Assembly (NCBI RefSeq): GCF_002251385.1
Contig: NZ_NPJJ01000057.1
Coordinates: 1 to 64,000, forward strand
Source of the DNA: Prevotella sp. P5-108
Lineage (GTDB): Bacteria > Bacteroidota > Bacteroidia > Bacteroidales > Bacteroidaceae
Length of the DNA stretch: 64,000 bases
Direction of reading: 5' to 3'
The translations under genes and the position numbers were made by a program. Position 1 is the first letter of the stretch, and each line of letters opens with the position of its first letter. Below, piece after piece: positions 50,127 to 59,040 of this stretch. The notes under the pieces are model-generated. The model saw only the letters and a program-made list of their open reading frames with translations. It had not been told where the DNA came from and did no database searches.

Positions 50127-50244
50127 GCGCAGGGACAGACTCCTTGCCAGCACTGCAGCCAGGGCACTACCCACAGAGGGTGGTGCCCTGCCGCTTGCTG
50201 CCCCCGGCAAGGCTGTGGATGGGAAGGGCTACAGCGACGATAGG

Positions 50245-50289
50245 GAAAAAAAATATCCGCAATACCAGTCGGTCGGTATTGCGGATAAT
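50245..50289 (-). terminator. Rho-independent terminator of the FKBP gene
   Basis: On the minus strand TATCCGCAATACC (50287-50275) pairs with GGTATTGCGGATA (50266-50254), followed by TTTTTTTTCCC. The stem is 13 bp and the loop 8 nt. Confidence 0.88.
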
Positions 50290-50334
50290 TGTAGTATGCT
50301 GTGTATTTGCTTTCTGTACAGTCGCCAGCTCGGC

Positions 50335-50943
50335 TTACGGTCGGGTTGTTCCGGGACGATGGAACGAAACCAGCGTGAGGTCGAACACCAGCGTAGAGTA
50401 GCCCGGAATAGATGTGGTGGCACCACTGGGGGCGTAGGTCGACTTGCCGTAACCCAGAGCGTAGGGAATGGTGACACGCCAGCGGTCGCCGGGGTGCATA
50501 TTGAGCAGCGCTGTGGTGAAACCGTCGATGAAGGTCGACGCGGTGTAGGTCGTGGAGTTCATCGTGGTGAGGTCGTAGTCTCCCGTCCATGTCTGATCGA
50601 ACACATATCCTGCGGGGTACGATGTCGTGGGGATAAAGCAACCACGGTAGTGTATCGTCACGGAGTCGGTGTACATAGGACTCTCGGTGCTGGTTCCCTC
50701 GTGGAGCACTTCGGCTACGATGTAATTGTCGGGGTTTGTGGCCACATTCTCGGGCAAGTCCCAACTGCGTATTACCTTGTACCTGGCTGGATTGCTCTTG
50801 GCTGTCTGGTAGAGATTGTTGAAGTAAGTCTCATTGCGATTCTGCCAATCCTCAAACTCGCTGGGCTCGCCGGGGGTCTCGGAGCACGATGCCATCACGA
50901 GAGGCAATGCCATCAATAAGAATTTTACGATATTCTTTATCAT
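50335..50943 (-). CDS. FKBP-type peptidyl-prolyl isomerase lipoprotein
   Basis: 202 aa; lipobox LVMASC (Cys20). The N-terminal helical part (about 20-75) is a dimerisation-like segment (FEDWQNRNETYFNNLYQTAK). The C-terminal FKBP domain (about 85-197) has DSVTIHYRGCFI, DGFTTALLNMHPGDRWRVTI and PYALGYGKS, with IPGYSTLVFDLTLVSF as the last strands. It catalyses proline isomerisation in periplasmic or outer-membrane protein folding. It lies downstream of glyS in the same direction, separated by a hairpin at 50961-50992, and ends with a strong terminator. Confidence 0.92.
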   Translation of the reverse strand: MIKNIVKFLLMALPLVMASCSETPGEPSEFEDWQNRNETYFNNLYQTAKSNPARYKVIRSWDLPENVATNPDNYIVAEVLHEGTSTESPMYTDSVTIHYRGCFIPTTSYPAGYVFDQTWTGDYDLTTMNSTTYTASTFIDGFTTALLNMHPGDRWRVTIPYALGYGKSTYAPSGATTSIPGYSTLVFDLTLVSFHRPGTTRP

Positions 50944-50960
50944 CTATTATACTATGTATA

Positions 50961-50992
50961 TCCTCCCTGCCGTCGGTGGACAACAGGGAGGA
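50961..50992 (-). terminator. Hairpin between glyS and the FKBP gene
   Basis: TCCTCCCTG (50961-50969) pairs with CAGGGAGGA (50984-50992). No T tract follows, so it may only attenuate read-through into the FKBP gene, which has no obvious promoter of its own. Confidence 0.5.
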
Positions 50993-51002
50993 TGTGAAAA
51001 AA

Positions 51003-52541
51003 TCAATTGAGCTTCTTGAGCAGACTGGTGATGCTCACGCGGTCTTCGATGATGGCGCGGAGCTGGTCTACAGGCACACGCTCCTGCTTCATCGTGTCGC
51101 GATAGCGCAGGGTAACGGTGTTGTCGGTAAGGGTATCGCCATCGACGGTGACACAGAAGGGAGTACCGATGGCATCCTGGCGGCGGTAACGCTTGCCGAT
51201 AGAGTCCTTGGCCTCGATATGTGTGTTGAAGTGGAACTTCAGGTCATTGACAATCTCCTGTGCCTTCTCGGGCAGTCCGTCCTTGTTGACCAGGGGCAGC
51301 ACGGCACACTTGACGGGAGCCAGTGGCTCGGGCAACTTGAGCACTACGCGGCTGCCGTTCTCGAGCTGTTCCTCGGTGTAGGCATGGCACATCACGCTGA
51401 GGAACATACGGTCTACGCCGATAGATGTTTCAACATCGTAAGGTACATAGCTCTCATTGGTTTCGGGGTCAAAATACTTGATTTGACGACCACTGTACTT
51501 CTCATGCTGAGAGAGATCGAAGTTAGTACGTGAGTGAATACCCTCAACCTCCTTGAAGCCGAATGGCATGCGGAACTCGATGTCGGTGGCGGCATTGGCG
51601 TAGTGAGCCAACTTCTCGTGGTCGTGGAAGCGATAGTTCTCGGCGCCCATGCCAAGAGCCTCGTGCCACTTGAGGCGATACTGCTTCCAGTACTCGAACC
51701 ACTTCATCTCCGTGCCGGGCTGGCAGAAGAACTGCATCTCCATCTGCTCAAACTCACGCATACGGAATACGAACTGGCGGGCCACTATCTCGTTGCGGAA
51801 AGCCTTTCCTATCTGTGCGATACCGAAGGGCAGCTTCATGCGGCCGGTCTTCTGCACGTTGAGGTAGTTGACAAAGATACCCTGGGCGGTCTCGGGACGC
51901 AGGTAAATCTTGTTGGTAGTGTCGGAAACAGAACCCATCTCGGTAGAGAACATCAGGTTGAACTGGCGCACATCTGTCCAGTTCTTGGTGCCGCTGATGG
52001 GGTCTACGATGTTCTCGTCGAGGATTATCTGCTTCAGCTCCTCAAGGTTGGGACCCTGCATTGCCTCGGTGTAACGTGCATGAAGAGCGTCGCGCTTCTG
52101 CTGATGCTCGAGCACACGGGGATTGGTAGCGCGGAATTTCTGCTCATCAAAGGCGTCGCCGAACTTCTTGGCGGCTTTGGCAACCTCCTTGTCTATCTTC
52201 TCCTCGTACTTGGCTATCTGGTCTTCGATGAGCACGTCGGCACGATAACGCTTCTTGGAGTCGCGGTTATCGATAAGTGGGTCGTTGAACGCATCGACGT
52301 GGCCGGAAGCCTTCCACACGGTCGGGTGCATGAAGATGGCGGCGTCGATACCCACGATATTGCTGTGCATCAGCACCATCGACTTCCACCAATATTCCTT
52401 GATATTATTCTTAAGCTCAACGCCGTTCTGACCGTAGTCATACACGGCGGCGAGACCGTCGTAAATGTCTGAACTGGGAAAAACAAAGCCATACTCTTTG
52501 CAATGGCTGACTATTTTCTTGAAAACATCTTCTTGTGCCAT
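51003..52541 (-). CDS. glyS: Glycyl-tRNA synthetase (single-subunit type)
   Basis: 512 aa from the ATG at 52541 (MAQEDVFKKIVSHCKEYGFV); an in-frame TTG at 52574 lies inside the promoter and is rejected. It is a class II synthetase of the alpha2 (GlyQS) type: motif 2 region AFRNEIVARQFVFRMREFEQ, the glycine-specific EMQFF, EGIHSRTNFDL, and motif 3 ETSIGVDRMF. A C-terminal anticodon-binding domain (about 400-500, APVKCAVLPLVNKDGLPEKA) follows. It charges tRNA-Gly in the cytoplasm. The family's usual length is about 500 aa. Confidence 0.96.
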   Translation of the reverse strand: MAQEDVFKKIVSHCKEYGFVFPSSDIYDGLAAVYDYGQNGVELKNNIKEYWWKSMVLMHSNIVGIDAAIFMHPTVWKASGHVDAFNDPLIDNRDSKKRYRADVLIEDQIAKYEEKIDKEVAKAAKKFGDAFDEQKFRATNPRVLEHQQKRDALHARYTEAMQGPNLEELKQIILDENIVDPISGTKNWTDVRQFNLMFSTEMGSVSDTTNKIYLRPETAQGIFVNYLNVQKTGRMKLPFGIAQIGKAFRNEIVARQFVFRMREFEQMEMQFFCQPGTEMKWFEYWKQYRLKWHEALGMGAENYRFHDHEKLAHYANAATDIEFRMPFGFKEVEGIHSRTNFDLSQHEKYSGRQIKYFDPETNESYVPYDVETSIGVDRMFLSVMCHAYTEEQLENGSRVVLKLPEPLAPVKCAVLPLVNKDGLPEKAQEIVNDLKFHFNTHIEAKDSIGKRYRRQDAIGTPFCVTVDGDTLTDNTVTLRYRDTMKQERVPVDQLRAIIEDRVSITSLLKKLN

Positions 52542-52571
52542 AATTGATTTATCTTCGTTAAATGCTGACTG

Positions 52572-52579
52572 CAAAGGTA
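52572..52579 (-). promoter_or_regulatory. Promoter -7 box for glyS
   Basis: The minus strand reads TACCTTTGCAGTCAGC, 30 nt before the ATG at 52541. It decides the glyS start against an upstream TTG. Confidence 0.7.
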
Positions 52580-52642
52580 CTACAAAAAATAGATACCCGC
52601 TAAGATATAGTCGTTTATTTTTCGGTTTTAATCAAAAATTAA

Positions 52643-55486
52643 CTACTCATACAGACGCACCGGACCCAGCAGACCCATAGAGCGCAGAGGGTGATTGCGC
52701 TTGATTACATAGCGCTGTGCCACCTTGTTGTCCTTGAGGGTATGCATGTAATTGCCCATGAGGGTGGTCACCTTGACCTCGATGGTGTTGGCACCGGCAT
52801 GGAGCATGCCTTCGACGTCGATGACGCGGTCGCCAAACCACTGCACCCCGGCTGGGCGTCCATTGATCTTGACCTCGGCTATCTCGCACACGCGTCCTAA
52901 GTTAAGGTATTTGGGCATGCGTCCGCTCTCCACATTGACGGTGGTGGTGTAGGTGATATCGCCCATGAAGTGGGAGTACTCCGTGTTCTTCAGGTCCTGC
53001 AGGCTGTCGGGCATGGCCATCGTCTTGACCCATCCCTCGCGCGAGTGGTGCAGGCTGGCGGTCCAGTTGCCCAACTCGATGTACTGCTCGCCCTGCAGAG
53101 GCTTGCGCTTGTAGACGGGGGCCTTGGCCTTGACATCATTGAAGACCACGAAAAAGGCCTCAGCGGGACCCATGTCGAGGTGCAGACGCTGGCCGTCGAG
53201 CTTGAGCGTATAGCGCTTGCCGTCGGCGGGGTCGTAGAGCCATGCCGACTTGCCACGGGTCATGCTCTCGGGGAAGACCACATCGGTCTGCTTGCTGTCT
53301 TTCAGGTTGACATTGGCAAAGAAGAAGAGGTCGGAACCATCGTCGGCCTTGTATCTGTTCTGGAGCACAAAGCGGTCGGGGTTGGTGATGGTAACGGCGT
53401 GGGAGAGCTGATACTTGTCCATCACGTTGCGATACCACTCGAGATACTTGCCGTCCTGGGGCTTCTCGAGCAGCACGAAGCGGTCGGCGTAGCCCTTGAG
53501 CTCGTCAACGGTGGCACGCATCTTGGCGTCGCGCTCCTGATAGTCCTTCAGACCGAGCGAGCGCTGGGGATAGGTGCCGATGCAGAACACGCGGCCGCCA
53601 CCACGGACAAACTCGAGCAGCTTGTCCATCACGCCCTGGGTAGTGCCCTTGACTTCGGGCAGGAAGATAGCCGAATAGCTCTTGGGGCCATAGCAGAGAT
53701 GGCCATCGCGCACGTCGCATTTCTCGATGATGCTCTCACTGAGATAGTCGGCGCCGCCGCCATTCTTATGGATGGCTTCCCAGATGAGGGAAGTATAGGT
53801 CACGTTGAGGTCGCGGGGAAACGGCTCGGTCTGCACGCCCATCTCGGTCCACAGGTCGGCGTTGGGGGGCAGTATGGCAATGTCGGTCTGCATGTCCACA
53901 TTCTGCAGGATGCTGCTCACGCGGGCACGGTAGTTGTTCAGATACTTCCAGTAGGGGAACCATGTGTTCTTCTCGTTATAGTAGCTGCCATACTGGACCC
54001 ATCCGGGGAATGCCACATCGCGCGGGCTGTAGTTGAAGCCATGCCATACGGAGTGGGTAACACCCGAGAAGGCCGACATGTCGGTGCCTATCTTGATAAG
54101 TTCGAGCGGGGTATTGAAGACGAGATACGTATTGGTCATCTCCTCACAGCTCACGAGGCGCTTGCCGGTAAGGTGGGCTGCCGAAGAGACATACTTGTCT
54201 ATCATCGTATATCCGCGGCCACGGCGGTAGTCCTTATCGCCCATCTCTTCACCCAGACGGTGGCGCAACCAGTTGGTAGTCCACGACTCGCCTTCGGGAA
54301 TGTCGTAGGAGAGGGATGACTCGAGTGGGAAGAAGCCTCGTCCGTAAGCCTGGGCACGCGACTTGACGCCCTTTTCCTTGCACCATGAGGTGAAGGTATT
54401 GGTATATCGCTCCTGCAGCAACTCTGCCTTGGTCAGCTCGAAGTCGTAGCGCACGCGGTCTACCTGGTTCTTGAAGTCGGGGCCCTTCTTGGCACCGAAG
54501 ATATAGCTCTCCACATCGCCCAGGCGTCCTACCTTGAACATGGTGAAGGGCAGCCAGGGCATCACGTCATAACCGCGACGGCGCTTGAACTCCTCGCGGA
54601 AGTCGTCGGTCCAGTTGGTGCCCTCGAGCTCCATACTGTCGACGAAGAACGAACGCAACCAGCGCGAGAGGGGACCCGTCTTGGTCTCAATGGTATTGTA
54701 CATATTGTCGAGATAACGGCGTACGGCACCCGCATTCATGTGGTCGAGTATGCTGCCGGCTGCTCCGGGAGCGCCGTTGATGACCGATGCGAAGGAGTCG
54801 AAACGCACCATGGCGTAGAGCTGATACTTGCCCTCGGCGGGGGTGTCTACTACGTAGTTGCCATTGGCAAACTCGGCGGTGACATCCTTGGCCTGGCGGA
54901 AGTCATTGATGGAATCGGGCACGAGATAAGCTATCTCCAAGCGGGGCTCGCGGGCTGAGTTGGTGATAGACACTCCAGGGTCGAGGCGCTTGAACAGGTC
55001 AAACTTGGAGAACTCGTAATGACGGCCAGGAGTCAGAGGGATGGCAGCGGTAAGCAGCACCGATGCACGGTCTTTGTGGGGCAGAGTCTCGCTGCCGAAG
55101 GGCCATCCCGAACCGATGAGCAGGTCGCAGGTCATGCCGATGCGGCGTGCCTCGGTCAGCGTGGTATCGAGGGCCTCAAGCCAGGGCTGGCTGAGCCAGG
55201 TGAGCTGCTTGTAGCCGTGCTGGTCGGCACCGTAGGGCAGCGAGATGGGATTAATCTCGACACCACCGATGCCTGCATCGCGCAACAAGTGGAGCTCGCG
55301 CACAAGCTCCTTGCCTACGACGGCATCGCCGTTCCACCACCAGCGCACGAAGGGACGATAGCGGCTGTCCGGGTTCTGAAACTGGGCATACAACGCCTGC
55401 GCCGAGAGCTTGCTCGGCTTATTGTCGGCATGCACGGGCATCAGCGCCATGGCCGACAGGATTAGGGTAAAGATAACATTTTTCAT
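52643..55486 (-). CDS. GH106-type glycoside hydrolase (alpha-L-rhamnosidase family)
   Basis: 947 aa from the ATG at 55486; signal peptide MKNVIFTLILSAMALMPVHA. An upstream in-frame ATG would lie in the promoter. RPFVRWWWNGDAVVGKELVR followed by LLRDAGIGGVEINPISLPYG is characteristic of the GH106 catalytic (beta/alpha)8 domain, and the C-terminal part (about 800-947) is a beta-sandwich module (YLNLGRVCEIAEVKINGRPA). GH106 enzymes remove terminal alpha-L-rhamnose, for instance from pectin side chains, in the periplasm. It has its own promoter and is not next to SusC/D genes. The exact substrate is not certain, as GH106 and related GH2-like families are easily confused. Confidence 0.83.
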   Translation of the reverse strand: MKNVIFTLILSAMALMPVHADNKPSKLSAQALYAQFQNPDSRYRPFVRWWWNGDAVVGKELVRELHLLRDAGIGGVEINPISLPYGADQHGYKQLTWLSQPWLEALDTTLTEARRIGMTCDLLIGSGWPFGSETLPHKDRASVLLTAAIPLTPGRHYEFSKFDLFKRLDPGVSITNSAREPRLEIAYLVPDSINDFRQAKDVTAEFANGNYVVDTPAEGKYQLYAMVRFDSFASVINGAPGAAGSILDHMNAGAVRRYLDNMYNTIETKTGPLSRWLRSFFVDSMELEGTNWTDDFREEFKRRRGYDVMPWLPFTMFKVGRLGDVESYIFGAKKGPDFKNQVDRVRYDFELTKAELLQERYTNTFTSWCKEKGVKSRAQAYGRGFFPLESSLSYDIPEGESWTTNWLRHRLGEEMGDKDYRRGRGYTMIDKYVSSAAHLTGKRLVSCEEMTNTYLVFNTPLELIKIGTDMSAFSGVTHSVWHGFNYSPRDVAFPGWVQYGSYYNEKNTWFPYWKYLNNYRARVSSILQNVDMQTDIAILPPNADLWTEMGVQTEPFPRDLNVTYTSLIWEAIHKNGGGADYLSESIIEKCDVRDGHLCYGPKSYSAIFLPEVKGTTQGVMDKLLEFVRGGGRVFCIGTYPQRSLGLKDYQERDAKMRATVDELKGYADRFVLLEKPQDGKYLEWYRNVMDKYQLSHAVTITNPDRFVLQNRYKADDGSDLFFFANVNLKDSKQTDVVFPESMTRGKSAWLYDPADGKRYTLKLDGQRLHLDMGPAEAFFVVFNDVKAKAPVYKRKPLQGEQYIELGNWTASLHHSREGWVKTMAMPDSLQDLKNTEYSHFMGDITYTTTVNVESGRMPKYLNLGRVCEIAEVKINGRPAGVQWFGDRVIDVEGMLHAGANTIEVKVTTLMGNYMHTLKDNKVAQRYVIKRNHPLRSMGLLGPVRLYE

Positions 55487-55495
55487 AATTGGTAA

Positions 55496-55503
55496 CAAAA
55501 TTA
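55496..55503 (-). promoter_or_regulatory. Promoter -7 box for the GH106 gene
   Basis: The minus strand reads GGTAATTTTGTTACC. The TAATTTTG box ends 9 nt before the ATG at 55486 and is embedded in a short palindrome GGTAA/TTACC, which could be an operator. Confidence 0.55.
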
Positions 55504-55584
55504 CCATGATTAGGCGGGGAAGGCTAACCATAATCGTTAAAACTCACTAAAATATCATTATTCATAGGCGAATAACAAAAAGAG

Positions 55585-55627
55585 AGAGCCCGAGCGAGAA
55601 GGCTGTGGCCTCCGTCACTCGGGCTCT
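55585..55627 (-). terminator. Terminator of the C1 peptidase gene
   Basis: AGAGCCCGAG (55585-55594) and CTCGGGCTCT (55618-55627) pair; the minus strand continues CTCTTTTTGTT, a T-rich tail. Confidence 0.8.
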
Positions 55628-55649
55628 GGTTATGGGGATGATTATGCGT

Positions 55650-57059
55650 TTACATATCTTCGGCGAAGAGAGGGTCTTCGGGCATAACCATTACTGGCTT
55701 CTGGTCGAACTCACGAAGGAAGTTCTCGGGCACATACTCCTTGTTGACAACGAGGCGGAACATGTAGTCGCGGAACCAGCGGTCGGTCATGATGAAGCAT
55801 CCACCGAAGCCGTTGTCAGCTCCCCAGCTGTTTTCCACCTTCCACTTCACGGGCTTGCCGTCCTTATCCAGGTCTACGGCGGTGAGGGTCATGGCGTGGG
55901 TAGAGCCGCTGTCGAAGGTTTCGATGCGCTGGGCCTTGTCCATGCCGAAGGTGATGCCGAAGAGCGAGCCGTAGTCAAAGTTCTCAGTGTCGAGATAGCC
56001 GCGCTTGCGGTCGAGCTGCTTGCCCACATCGTAGCTGGAGTACATCTTGCTGCCACCCTTGATACTGGCTATGGCAAGCTGGGCAATATCGTCCATAGGC
56101 AGGTTGAGATACTTCCAGTTGTGGCCGTCATAGGTGTGGCGGTCATACTCCACCTCGTAGGTCTTGTGGTATTCGCGGCGAGGGTCGTTCATCACCATAA
56201 TGAAGGAGCCGTTGAGCGAGTGGCCTACGGTCTCATCGTAGAACGACTTGGGGGTATAGCGCTTGGCGGGAGTCAGGGTGCGTCCGTTCTTGTCGGTGAA
56301 GGCGTAGGTAAACTCCTGCACGGGTTCGCCGATGGTAAGAGCCAGGATGTGGTAGATGGTGCCCAGCATCTCGGTCTTGCGCTTGCGGATGTCCTGAGCC
56401 TTCTTGCCGGCAGCCACCATCGAGCGCAGCTCAAGACCATACTCACGCAGTTTGGAAGAGATAATCCTTGCCATGCGGCTGGTATTGTCAGACGAGTAGG
56501 TCTCGGGCATCACTGCCATAGGCACCAGACCGTACTTCTCGGCGAGGTCGGCCACGCCACAGAAGGTACCGCCATCGTTGATGGGGTGCTGGAAGAAGAA
56601 GCGCACACGCTGGTCGTCGATGGGCTTGCGGGCATTGTCGATGACGCCTTGGAGCATGAGGTTGGCCTTCTCCAGCTGGTCGTAGAAGAAGAGATAAGCC
56701 TGTGAATACTCTACACAGAGGCTGTCCTGATGCTGCTTGGCAAAGTTGGCGCGCAGCACATTGAAGCCAGAGAACATCCAGCAGCGGCCCGAACTGCGTT
56801 GGTTGTGAATCTTCTGCTTGGGAGTCTCGTTGCTGAAGTGGGTGTCTACAGGGCGTTTGGCAGCATAATTCTTCGCCAGGTCGTCGATAGAGTTGGCGGC
56901 AATGGCATTAAAGAGCGCCTTGTCTTGAGCCGCTGTAGGCTGAGCCTTGCGGATGGCAGCAAGCATATCATTGCTGAGCCCGCCGTCATGCTTCTGCGCC
57001 GAGGCGGTAACCGCTCCCATCAGCGCCAGAGCAATAAGAAGTGTCTTTTGTTTCATCAT
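55650..57059 (-). CDS. Exported aminopeptidase C / bleomycin hydrolase-like peptidase (C1B)
   Basis: 469 aa with a signal peptide (MKQKTLLIALALMGAVTASA; a second ATG at 57056 is an equal start). C1B papain-fold enzyme: catalytic Cys in NQRSSGRCWMFSGFNVLR, His in GSTHAMTLTAVD and Asn in ENSWGADNGFGG. This matches the PepC/bleomycin hydrolase family, which is normally cytoplasmic and hexameric; the signal peptide places it in the periplasm, as in many Bacteroidetes. It is monocistronic with promoter TAACTTTG at 57098-57105. It removes N-terminal residues from peptides. Confidence 0.92.
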   Translation of the reverse strand: MMKQKTLLIALALMGAVTASAQKHDGGLSNDMLAAIRKAQPTAAQDKALFNAIAANSIDDLAKNYAAKRPVDTHFSNETPKQKIHNQRSSGRCWMFSGFNVLRANFAKQHQDSLCVEYSQAYLFFYDQLEKANLMLQGVIDNARKPIDDQRVRFFFQHPINDGGTFCGVADLAEKYGLVPMAVMPETYSSDNTSRMARIISSKLREYGLELRSMVAAGKKAQDIRKRKTEMLGTIYHILALTIGEPVQEFTYAFTDKNGRTLTPAKRYTPKSFYDETVGHSLNGSFIMVMNDPRREYHKTYEVEYDRHTYDGHNWKYLNLPMDDIAQLAIASIKGGSKMYSSYDVGKQLDRKRGYLDTENFDYGSLFGITFGMDKAQRIETFDSGSTHAMTLTAVDLDKDGKPVKWKVENSWGADNGFGGCFIMTDRWFRDYMFRLVVNKEYVPENFLREFDQKPVMVMPEDPLFAEDM

Positions 57060-57097
57060 CGTTTATAATAAATTAGTAATTACTGTCTATGATGCTA

Positions 57098-57105
57098 CAA
57101 AGTTA
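57098..57105 (-). promoter_or_regulatory. Promoter -7 box for the C1 peptidase gene
   Basis: The minus strand reads TAACTTTGTAGC; leader about 40 nt to the ATG at 57056/57059. Confidence 0.6.
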
Positions 57106-57180
57106 GCACTTTCTGCCGAGCCGAAGGGGATAAAAATGATAAAATCTCTGATGATAATGCGAAAAAACAGCCCGGCGGGA

Positions 57181-58104
57181 TTAATCTTTGGCCTCGGGAT
57201 GCTCGACATCGCGGCGCGACTTCGACTTGGTGACGAGCCATACGCCCGAGAAGACGAGGATTACCGCCAGCGCCTGACTCAGCGTGAAGACGGCCAGACC
57301 CGTAAGCACCGACACGGTGACCGACACGATGGGTTGCACATAATTGTAAACGCTCACCACGGTGGGGCGCAGCACCTGCTGGCCAGCCATCATCAACAGG
57401 TAGCTCACAAACGTGCCGAAGAAGACCACAAAGCCTGCCTCTGCCCAGGTGGTAAGAGCCACTGCCGACCAGTCGTTGGCCATCAGGTGGGGCGAGGCTA
57501 TGGGCAGGATGTAGAGCGATGCCCAGAGAAACATCCACTTGTTGACGGTGATGACGGAATAGCGGCGCACCAGCTTGCTGAACAGCGCCAGATAGAGGGC
57601 AAACGACAACTGGGCCATCATGCACAGCACGTCGCCTCGCAAGTCGCCCACCCGGGCGTTGGCTGCCGACACGCTGCTCACGATCAGGATGACGGCGCCG
57701 CCACAGCCCATCGCTACCCCACCCGCCTTCATCGCCGACAGGGGCTCGCGCAGGATGAAGAACGACAGCACCATGGCGAAGATGGGCATCGATGTGGTGA
57801 CGATGCTGGCATTGACGGGCGAGGTGATGCCCAGTCCGATGGTATACATGCACTGGTTGAACACGATGCCAAACAGTGCCGCCACAGCCAACAACAGCAC
57901 ATCGCGGCGTGCCATGCGCTCACGGGGCGCAAAGAGCGACGCCGTCCAGAACAGCAGCGCGGCGCCTGCCACGCGGAGCGATACCAGACAGATGCCGTCG
58001 ATGCCGTGGGCCATGGCATCCTTGCCCACCGGAGCCATAAGGCCCCAAAAGATTTCGGCGAAGAGCAGACTCAGATGGGCCTTGAGCGCACGATTGTCAT
58101 TCAT
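57181..58104 (-). CDS. EamA/DMT-family transporter
   Basis: 307 aa, ten predicted membrane segments in two EamA repeats (first: HLSLLFAEIFWGLMAPVGKD; second: VFFGTFVSYLLMMAGQQVLR, then PIVSVTVSVLTGLAVFTLSQ). The tail is basic (KSKSRRDVEHPEAKD). These proteins export metabolites such as amino acids or nucleosides across the inner membrane; the substrate is unknown. Its promoter at 58133-58140 is divergent from that of the ATPase-DUF4435 pair. Confidence 0.92.
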   Translation of the reverse strand: MNDNRALKAHLSLLFAEIFWGLMAPVGKDAMAHGIDGICLVSLRVAGAALLFWTASLFAPRERMARRDVLLLAVAALFGIVFNQCMYTIGLGITSPVNASIVTTSMPIFAMVLSFFILREPLSAMKAGGVAMGCGGAVILIVSSVSAANARVGDLRGDVLCMMAQLSFALYLALFSKLVRRYSVITVNKWMFLWASLYILPIASPHLMANDWSAVALTTWAEAGFVVFFGTFVSYLLMMAGQQVLRPTVVSVYNYVQPIVSVTVSVLTGLAVFTLSQALAVILVFSGVWLVTKSKSRRDVEHPEAKD

Positions 58105-58132
58105 AATCTTATTAATAGTTAAATTTCGGGGG

Positions 58133-58140
58133 CAAAGGTA
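58133..58140 (-). promoter_or_regulatory. Promoter -7 box for the EamA gene
   Basis: The minus strand reads TACCTTTGCCCCC, 28 nt before the ATG at 58104. Confidence 0.65.
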
Positions 58141-58183
58141 AACAAATAAGCCATAAATGGGTGCAAGGCAAGGCTTTTTTTCG

Positions 58184-58191
58184 TAAATTTG
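58184..58191 (+). promoter_or_regulatory. Promoter -7 box for the ATPase-DUF4435 pair
   Basis: TAAATTTG, 24 nt before the ATG at 58216. A GTG at 58189 overlaps the box and is not the start. Confidence 0.6.
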
Positions 58192-58215
58192 TGCGAAAAC
58201 TTAACCTGTATCATC

Positions 58216-59040
58216 ATGCAGAAATATGCCGATTACATCAAGGAGATAGAGATAGAGTCGCTGTGGAGCGGGCAGCGTCATGTCGTGTGGCAACTGGACC
58301 GCCGCGTCAATGTGCTGAGCGGCGTCAACGGCGTGGGCAAGAGCACCATCCTCAACAAGGTGGTCAAGGGCCTCGCCGCCGGCGGCGAGTTTCCCAGCCA
58401 CATGCTCAAGGGCGTCCACCTCACTGTGAGCCCAGCCGACGCCAAATGGATACGCTACGATATCATACGCTCGTTCGACAGGCCGTTGCTCAACGCCGAC
58501 ATGCTCACCAAGGTCGACATCTCTCTGGTCACCGAGCTCGACTGGCAACTCTTCCAACTGCAGCGCCGCTACCTCGATTACCAGGTCAACATTGGCAACC
58601 GCATCATCAGCGTGCTCCAACAGGGCGGCTGCGACGGTGCCGCCGAAGCCCAGCGTATCAGTGAGCCCAAGAAGAAGTTCCAGGACATGATAGACAGACT
58701 CTTCGCAGACACGGGCAAGAAGATTGTGCGCACAGAGAACGAGATTCGGTTCACGCAGATCGGCGAGACGCTACTGCCCTATCAGCTGTCCAGCGGCGAG
58801 AAGCAGATACTCGCCATCCTGCTCACCGTGCTGGTCGAGGACAACAAGCCCTACGTGCTGTTCATGGACGAGCCCGAGGTGAGCCTGCACGTAGACTGGC
58901 AGCAGCAGCTCATAGACCTCATCCTCGAGCTCAACCCCAACGTACAGATTATCCTCACCACCCACAGTCCGGCTGTCATCATGAACGGATGGATGGACCG
59001 TGTGACCGAGGTATCCGATATTATTGTCAACAATGGGTAG
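58216..59040 (+). CDS. Compact AAA/ABC-type ATPase, partner of a DUF4435 protein
   Basis: 274 aa from the ATG at 58216. Walker A LSGVNGVGKSTILNK (Lys42), ABC-like signature SSGEKQILAIL (about 193), Walker B VLFMDEPEVSLH (Asp218, Glu219) and the switch His250 in ILTTHSP place it among OLD/AAA_21-type ATPases. The insert between Walker A and the signature is short (about 150 aa), without the long coiled coil of SMC/Rad50 or the larger AriA of PARIS. Its stop overlaps the start of the DUF4435 gene by 8 bp, so they are made together. The pair recalls PARIS (AriA-AriB) and split OLD systems, which sense phage and trigger a nuclease; a housekeeping role is also possible. Confidence 0.87.
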   Translation: MQKYADYIKEIEIESLWSGQRHVVWQLDRRVNVLSGVNGVGKSTILNKVVKGLAAGGEFPSHMLKGVHLTVSPADAKWIRYDIIRSFDRPLLNADMLTKVDISLVTELDWQLFQLQRRYLDYQVNIGNRIISVLQQGGCDGAAEAQRISEPKKKFQDMIDRLFADTGKKIVRTENEIRFTQIGETLLPYQLSSGEKQILAILLTVLVEDNKPYVLFMDEPEVSLHVDWQQQLIDLILELNPNVQIILTTHSPAVIMNGWMDRVTEVSDIIVNNG

